Shown here one piece after another: positions 39,428 through 42,781 of a stretch of 42,781 bases of DNA (positions are counted from its first letter, which is position 1; each line of letters opens with the position of its first letter). The DNA lies in the IMG/VR virus record IMGVR_UViG_3300010396_000064, positions 1 through 42,781 of that record; one strand, written 5' to 3'. The notes under the pieces are model-generated. The model had not been told where the DNA came from, did no database searches, and was given only the letters and a program-made list of their open reading frames with translations. The DNA is from a virus. The position numbers and the translations under genes were made by a program.

Positions 39428-39508
39428 TCAGCGCGTAAGGGCAAAGGCTATCGCTATCGCTAGCGCAACGAACGCAGCCATATTGGCAATCGCTATTAAC
39501 TTGCTCAC
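39428..39508 (-). CDS. 26-residue membrane microprotein
   Basis: A textbook GGAGG ribosome site lies 5-6 nt before GTG 39508, which overlaps the upstream gene's TGA as GTGA. The product is almost only a membrane helix: VSKLIAIANMAAFVALAI, then AIAFALTR. Strong translation signals plus coupling support a real gene in spite of its size. It may regulate a larger membrane protein or be a small anti-host factor. Confidence 0.5.
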   Translation of the reverse strand: MSKLIAIANMAAFVALAIAIAFALTR

Positions 39509-40248
39509 GTTTCCTCCGGTGTCGGTCTCGTATCGCCACACTCGGCGCATTGATCGAACCCAGTGCCCGGTATGCCGTAGTGGGTCATTGGGTGCCATTT
39601 GTGTTGGCAAGCCGCCGTCTCGTCCGCTGGCCTGCTGAAACCGTCCGTATCGCCCTTAAGGGCGGCTTTAGCCACTAGCGCGGCCTCCTGGCAGCGGTCA
39701 CAGCAGGTATTGCCGGCGATAGACTCCAGCGCCGCGCGCAGCCGGTTGCGTTCGTCCATGTAGCGGTGCGCCTCTTGGAACATTTCGGCCTCTCGGACCT
39801 GCAGCCGCTCGATTTCTGCTGCTTGATTGTGGATGGTGTCCTCGTCCTTCAGGCCAGCATGCTGCAGCTTCTCTATCTCGCACTGCAGGCAGGTGTAGCC
39901 CTGTGGTTCGGCTACTGGCCGCAAGTGACCGCAGACTCCAAGATTTGAGGGACGCAGGTACAAGCAACGTTCATAGTGCCCGCTGGCGCACTCGGCGCAG
40001 AGCCCGCGCCCGGGGCCGGCGTCGCGACAGTTCTGTTTTGAGGACTGCTGCTCCTTCATCGACGGAACCAGTGCAGTCCATTCGGTGCAAGGCGAGCCGC
40101 CATGCCATGCGCCGCCGCACCTGTCGCACGTATTCTCGGTCCGGTGAGCAGGGCTTTCGCTGGCGCTGCCTTTCGGCCCTTCGCCACCAGCTTGCTTGTA
40201 GTCCCCAGAGGGGCATTCACCCTGCAGGCTTTGAGTCGTCTTATCCAT
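39505..40248 (-). CDS. multi-zinc-finger hypothetical protein (247 aa)
   Basis: ATG 40248 overlaps the upstream stop. The protein contains at least four Cys-pair groups: CDRCGGAWHGG, CAECASGHYERC, CLQCEIEKL and CCDRCQEAAL, plus a C-terminal CQHKWH...CAECGDTRP. A coiled-coil segment (NQAAEIERLQVREAEMF) lies between them. The repeated knuckles suggest nucleic-acid or protein binding with structural zinc. Some phage proteins have the same C-terminal H-x-W...C-x-x-C end. No specific role is known. At 39650-39663 a 14-bp palindrome (CGCCCTTAAGGGCG) lies inside the gene. Confidence 0.6.
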   Translation of the reverse strand: MDKTTQSLQGECPSGDYKQAGGEGPKGSASESPAHRTENTCDRCGGAWHGGSPCTEWTALVPSMKEQQSSKQNCRDAGPGRGLCAECASGHYERCLYLRPSNLGVCGHLRPVAEPQGYTCLQCEIEKLQHAGLKDEDTIHNQAAEIERLQVREAEMFQEAHRYMDERNRLRAALESIAGNTCCDRCQEAALVAKAALKGDTDGFSRPADETAACQHKWHPMTHYGIPGTGFDQCAECGDTRPTPEET

Positions 40249-40432
40249 GAAGCGTCTCGCATTGTGGATCGCAGCCAAAGTGATAATGAAGCTCGGCCCG
40301 CATGCTTTCGATGCACAGTGCGGCTCGGCGCAGGATGATCGGCGTATCGCTATCGTCCGTAGGTCCTGCGGCGTAGGCGTCGGCCAGCTCCCGCAGCTCG
40401 ACTACAAGATCCGATGGACGCTGCTCGGTCAT
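40241..40432 (-). CDS. small helical hypothetical protein (63 aa)
   Basis: ATG 40432 overlaps the methylase stop as ATGA and has a GGGGAA site. The product is a helical protein (SDLVVELRELADAYAAGPTD, IILRRAALCIESMRAEL) with a His/Cys tail (HYHFGCDPQCETLHG) that could bind metal. Similar short proteins are common in phage early operons. Confidence 0.6.
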   Translation of the reverse strand: MTEQRPSDLVVELRELADAYAAGPTDDSDTPIILRRAALCIESMRAELHYHFGCDPQCETLHG

Positions 40433-41046
40433 GCTGCTTCCCCGCACTTCATGCACACAGATCCTGGATGCGTGTCCAGCTCCCTGAAGACGTGCTTGCA
40501 GATGGTCCAAACGTTGGCGCGCACTCCCATGAGGTCGCTACCCATGAGCGCCTCGGCCATTCGGTTGCCGTACGCGCAGAGCACAATGCCGAATGGCGGC
40601 GTGGTTACGGCTCCGCAGCCATTGCCTCCCGGCCGGTGTCCCCTCTCGAAGTAAATGCGTCCCTTGAGGAATAGGAGGGCCGTAGCGGCGTTCATGTAGT
40701 CCTGCAGGTCATGGGTCTCGGTACGTGCCGGCATCAGCGCTATACCGTTCCCATGCTGCAGCAGACGCTCATACCAAGGCCGTTTGCTGGTGAAGGGCGG
40801 GTTCAGCCACACCGAGCCCTTCCATTCGGCTGTCAGCCCATTGTCCGCCTTGGTCAGATGGCGTTTAGCGGGGACATTGGAGGGCGGAACCCCTGGGCTA
40901 CACGGGTCCAGGTCGAACTCGATCGAGAGTGCGCGAAACATCCACAGCGGCGTGTACCACTCGTCATTCTCATTGCTGACGCCGGCAGCATCAAACAACT
41001 GAGTACCGACCCGCTGTTCAGTAGTCCGCTCGCATTTAGTCGCCAT
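40429..41046 (-). CDS. dam: phage N6-adenine DNA methyltransferase (205 aa)
   Basis: The sequence follows the phage Dam-like family: DEWYTPLWMFRALSIEFDLD and then PCSPG, PAKRHLTKADNGL, and the catalytic NPPF in VWLNPPFTSKRPW. GNGIALMPARTETHDLQDYM follows, as usual. S-adenosylmethionine is the methyl donor. It may protect phage DNA from restriction or mark it for replication. An extra C-terminal CMKCGEAA forms a short Cys knuckle. GGAG lies 8 nt upstream of ATG 41046. Confidence 0.85.
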   Translation of the reverse strand: MATKCERTTEQRVGTQLFDAAGVSNENDEWYTPLWMFRALSIEFDLDPCSPGVPPSNVPAKRHLTKADNGLTAEWKGSVWLNPPFTSKRPWYERLLQHGNGIALMPARTETHDLQDYMNAATALLFLKGRIYFERGHRPGGNGCGAVTTPPFGIVLCAYGNRMAEALMGSDLMGVRANVWTICKHVFRELDTHPGSVCMKCGEAA

Positions 41047-41272
41047 GAGTTCGCTCCATGCCGCGGGCCATGATCTGGTAGTCGCGCTCTGTGGGCGGAA
41101 ATTCTTTGCGCTTAATGCGGCTTTCTACATACCTCACGTAGTCCTCAAGCTCTCGAATACGGCCGACAGAAAAATCCACAAGATTACCCAGATGATCGAT
41201 TTTATCCGCAGCCCATGGGTAGTCTGTCCGCAGGCGGTTCATATCTTCGTCGCTCGGATCTGCCGTCACCAT
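41036..41272 (-). CDS. coiled/helical hypothetical protein (78 aa)
   Basis: GGGAG precedes ATG 41272. The protein is mostly helical with DKIDHLGNLVDFSVGRIREL and VESRIKRKEFPPTERDYQIM. It overlaps both neighbours. It is probably a partner of the DNA-processing genes; no motif is recognised. Confidence 0.6.
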   Translation of the reverse strand: MVTADPSDEDMNRLRTDYPWAADKIDHLGNLVDFSVGRIRELEDYVRYVESRIKRKEFPPTERDYQIMARGMERTHGD

Positions 41273-41544
41273 TTCAAAACTCCCTCTTTCGTCAGCGCTA
41301 CCTGAGTGCGCAAGATCCCACGCAGGAAATCGATCTGAACGTCTGCGCTCTTGTCGCTATCGACCTTGGCGTGACAAGCCGAGCAGGCCCAGGCGCCGAT
41401 GACATCGGGGCTTTTGGTGCTCATCCCGCTGACATCGACCATGCGATAGTGAGCGAGGACCGTAGTGGCAGGATCAAAGTTACAGACGCCGATCAGGCGG
41501 ATCATGCAGGGGCGGCCTCTGGCGAGTTCACGCAGCTTCGACAC
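41266..41544 (-). CDS. DUF1364-like putative HNH-type nuclease (92 aa)
   Basis: GTG 41544 with GGGAG upstream gives the start M(V)SKLRELARGRPCMIRL, followed by GVCNFDPATTVLAHYRM and AWACSACHAKVDS. The Cys-x-N...AHYR...CSACH pattern is the signature of DUF1364. These phage proteins look like compact metal-binding HNH-type nucleases found beside NinB and replication or recombination genes. The likely role is in processing recombination intermediates. A longer reading to 41898 overlaps NinB in another frame and is rejected. Confidence 0.75.
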   Translation of the reverse strand: MSKLRELARGRPCMIRLIGVCNFDPATTVLAHYRMVDVSGMSTKSPDVIGAWACSACHAKVDSDKSADVQIDFLRGILRTQVALTKEGVLKW

Positions 41545-41956
41545 GGTCGTGCTCCCAGTAGTCCGGATCGGCATCGGGGATGAAGATCCCGTGTTCTGCA
41601 GCCCTTCGCTGTATAAAGCCCACATAGTCGCTGAACTCAGACTTGTTAAGACGTGAACTACGCTTGAGGGGTCGCAGGCGCTTACGTCCGAAGCCCTTAA
41701 TCGTTTCCCAACCAAAGCACTCTCCCAGCATGTATTCGTGGATGTCGTCCAAGTCCCAGCCGTCGAGATGCTTGGCGATAGGGGGATAGCACACGCCCCA
41801 CAGATACCGGTTCTGCTGCGTGGTGCGCTTGGACTTGTGCTCCTCAAGTTCCAAGCGCCAGGCCTTATCCATCGGCAGAGACGCGAGCAGATGCGCAATG
41901 CGCTGGATCACGCTGTCGCGTCGGAGCGCTGCCGGCAGGATGAACGACTGTTTCAT
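41528..41956 (-). CDS. ninB: NinB-like recombination protein (142 aa)
   Basis: ATG 41956 overlaps the ERF stop as ATGA. The sequence from MKQSFILPAALRRDSVIQRI contains KAWRLELEEHKSKRTTQQNRY, then LWGVCYPPIAKH and DLDDIHEYMLGECFGW, all typical of NinB/Orf family proteins. These bind single-stranded DNA and help RecA-independent or SSB-linked recombination. Position directly after the ERF-type annealase is usual. Confidence 0.85.
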   Translation of the reverse strand: MKQSFILPAALRRDSVIQRIAHLLASLPMDKAWRLELEEHKSKRTTQQNRYLWGVCYPPIAKHLDGWDLDDIHEYMLGECFGWETIKGFGRKRLRPLKRSSRLNKSEFSDYVGFIQRRAAEHGIFIPDADPDYWEHDRVEAA

Positions 41957-42648
41957 CGGCCGTTGTACCTCGGCTCCTCGCGCTCCTTCTCCATCGCCAC
42001 GGCGACGAGTTTCTTCCAGTAAGAGCGCTCGTTGCTCTTGAGGAACTTCCAAGCCGCAAGGCTCAGCTCGTGCTGCGTCTTCAACGTGTCGTTGAGGTCG
42101 GCCACCAGAAGGCACTTCTCATCGTCGAATACGTCACGTTCCAAGATGGCGCGCATGTTCTCGGCGGTGGTGACGGCCTGCTTAAGTTCCACCTCGGAGA
42201 GCTCGCGCTCGTTTATAGGATTGGGATCAATCTTGGCGGCGTGATGGCCGTTGGTGTGGTTCGCATTGGCCGCATTGCCATCGTCATCCACCTGGGCGAG
42301 TCCCACGATCGCAGCCAGTCCATAGCGTCTCGCATAGGTGATAGCGGAGCCTGCAGCTTGAGGCCCATCGTCTTTGGGATGCACGATCAGCGTGCTCTCA
42401 ACCCATTGCCCGGAAGCGTGAGCCAGGCGCGTCGTTACCGCCAAACCGTTCTCGACGGTCTCAGTGAACTGCATCACCGACAGCCCGTTGCTCGTGAGCT
42501 GCTCTCGACACGCATCCCAGCAGCTGGCTAGATCGGCGTATTTGCTCTTGAAGAACGGATTGGCACTGTCCTTCAGAGCGCCCACGATCTTGCCCTGCGC
42601 CTTAGCAAGCGCAGTAGCCAGTTCGTTGATCTGTTCACTCGTTCTCAT
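41953..42648 (-). CDS. erf: ERF-family single-strand annealing protein (231 aa)
   Basis: ATG 42648 has GGAG about 9 nt upstream. Longer readings overlap the previous gene in another frame. The N-terminal domain has the ERF features: AKAQGKIVGALKDSANPFFK, then SKYADLASCWDACREQL, GLSVMQF, and the highly conserved GSAITYARRYGLAAIVGLAQ with DDDGNAAN. It pairs complementary single strands during phage recombination. The C-terminal third is less conserved. The upstream gene spans the circle junction. Confidence 0.9.
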   Translation of the reverse strand: MRTSEQINELATALAKAQGKIVGALKDSANPFFKSKYADLASCWDACREQLTSNGLSVMQFTETVENGLAVTTRLAHASGQWVESTLIVHPKDDGPQAAGSAITYARRYGLAAIVGLAQVDDDGNAANANHTNGHHAAKIDPNPINERELSEVELKQAVTTAENMRAILERDVFDDEKCLLVADLNDTLKTQHELSLAAWKFLKSNERSYWKKLVAVAMEKEREEPRYNGR

Positions 42649-42781
42649 CGATCTGCTCCAGTAGTTCCTCGATGGCATCGGCTTCGGTGGCGCCGTAAGC
42701 GATGTATTTGTTCCCACCGTCATAGCGGTTGTCGTCGGTCGCGCACCAATCGCTCGAGCGGTCCGGGATCGGCGGATAAAC
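42635..42781 (-). CDS. small phage protein truncated by the window edge, completed by bases 12-1
   Basis: Reading leftward from 42781 gives VYPPIPDRSSDWCATDDNRY, then DGGNKYIAYGATEADAIEEL and LEQIDENE-stop. The P-P-I-P-x-R...D-W-x-A...Y-D-G and Y-G-x-T-E-A-x-A-I-x-x-L pattern is typical of short early-operon phage proteins near recombination genes. It overlaps ERF by 14 nt. Joined to bases 12-1, the whole protein is 52 residues. Confidence 0.75.
   Translation of the reverse strand, partial: VYPPIPDRSSDWCATDDNRYDGGNKYIAYGATEADAIEELLEQIDENE

Noticed and set aside
39650-39663. 14-bp palindrome CGCCCTTAAGGGCG as a regulatory site
   Set aside because: It lies inside a coding region with no nearby start or promoter and can be explained by codon choice; noted only.
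1-42781. CRISPR array, toxin-antitoxin pair or named anti-phage defence system
   Set aside because: No regularly spaced repeats, no paired toxin/antitoxin motifs and no recognised defence domains were visible; the accessory cluster remains unassigned.

Overview
The window is best read as one complete, circularly closed genome of a temperate, podovirus-like phage of a GC-rich bacterium. A minus-strand gene cut by the right edge (42635-42781) continues in frame at bases 12-1. Joined, it has a GTG start that overlaps the stop of the next gene by 4 nt. Host chromosome genes are absent. The only host-like DNA is the 3' half of a tRNA-Phe gene at the attachment site (about 37716-37761), whose sequence suits a gammaproteobacterium. 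The exact host is inference.

Region by region. (1) 9-1446 is a lambda-like immunity switch. A short repressor (732-1121, minus) lies between a left control site (two operators) and a right control site (three operators). All five operators follow GCAA-N7-TTGC. The predicted PL, PRM and PR promoters each sit so close to the start codon that the transcripts should be leaderless. PR drives a Cro-like protein; PL drives a long leftward operon. (2) 1447-3457 holds replication-type genes plus a small nuclease. (3) 3454-5799 ends in the terminase. (4) 5792-16007 is a roughly 10 kb block of mostly adhesion-like or unknown proteins placed between terminase and portal. It is dominated by a 1543-residue protein with Ig-like repeats, a GH5-like glycosidase domain and a beta-helix. 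(5) 16011-22363 is a Bordetella BPP-1-like head module (portal, Bbp19-like protein, scaffold, capsid, Bbp16-like cement protein). It is interrupted by an antisense HTH/excisionase-like gene and closed by a strong terminator. (6) 22464-34359 carries tail tube/nozzle proteins, internal virion proteins and a tail fibre. (7) 34356-36104 is the lysis cassette: small membrane proteins, a muralytic enzyme, a holin candidate, and Rz with embedded Rz1. (8) 36057-37608 has six leftward small genes of unknown role beside attP, one with a signal peptide and a PEP-CTERM-like tail. (9) 37609-37827 is attP. (10) 37828-42648 is the rest of the leftward early operon: integrase, DUF4224 protein, GIY-YIG nuclease, zinc-finger proteins, DNA adenine methylase, DUF1364 protein, NinB and an ERF-family annealing protein. 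It continues across the circle junction to PL.

How it works together: the repressor and Cro compete at the shared operators. PL expression supplies recombination, methylation and integration or excision. PR leads into replication, packaging, morphogenesis and lysis on the plus strand. In the prophage, recombination at tRNA-Phe would put int next to the tRNA and the 36-37.6 kb accessory genes at the far end, a usual place for genes expressed by lysogens.

The most notable points are the five-operator switch with leaderless transcripts, the antisense regulator inside the head genes, the glycosidase/beta-helix fusion in an unusual position, an apparent +1 frameshift near 7440, and the phage-borne sorting-signal protein. 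No reverse transcriptase, CRISPR array, toxin-antitoxin pair or known defence system was found.
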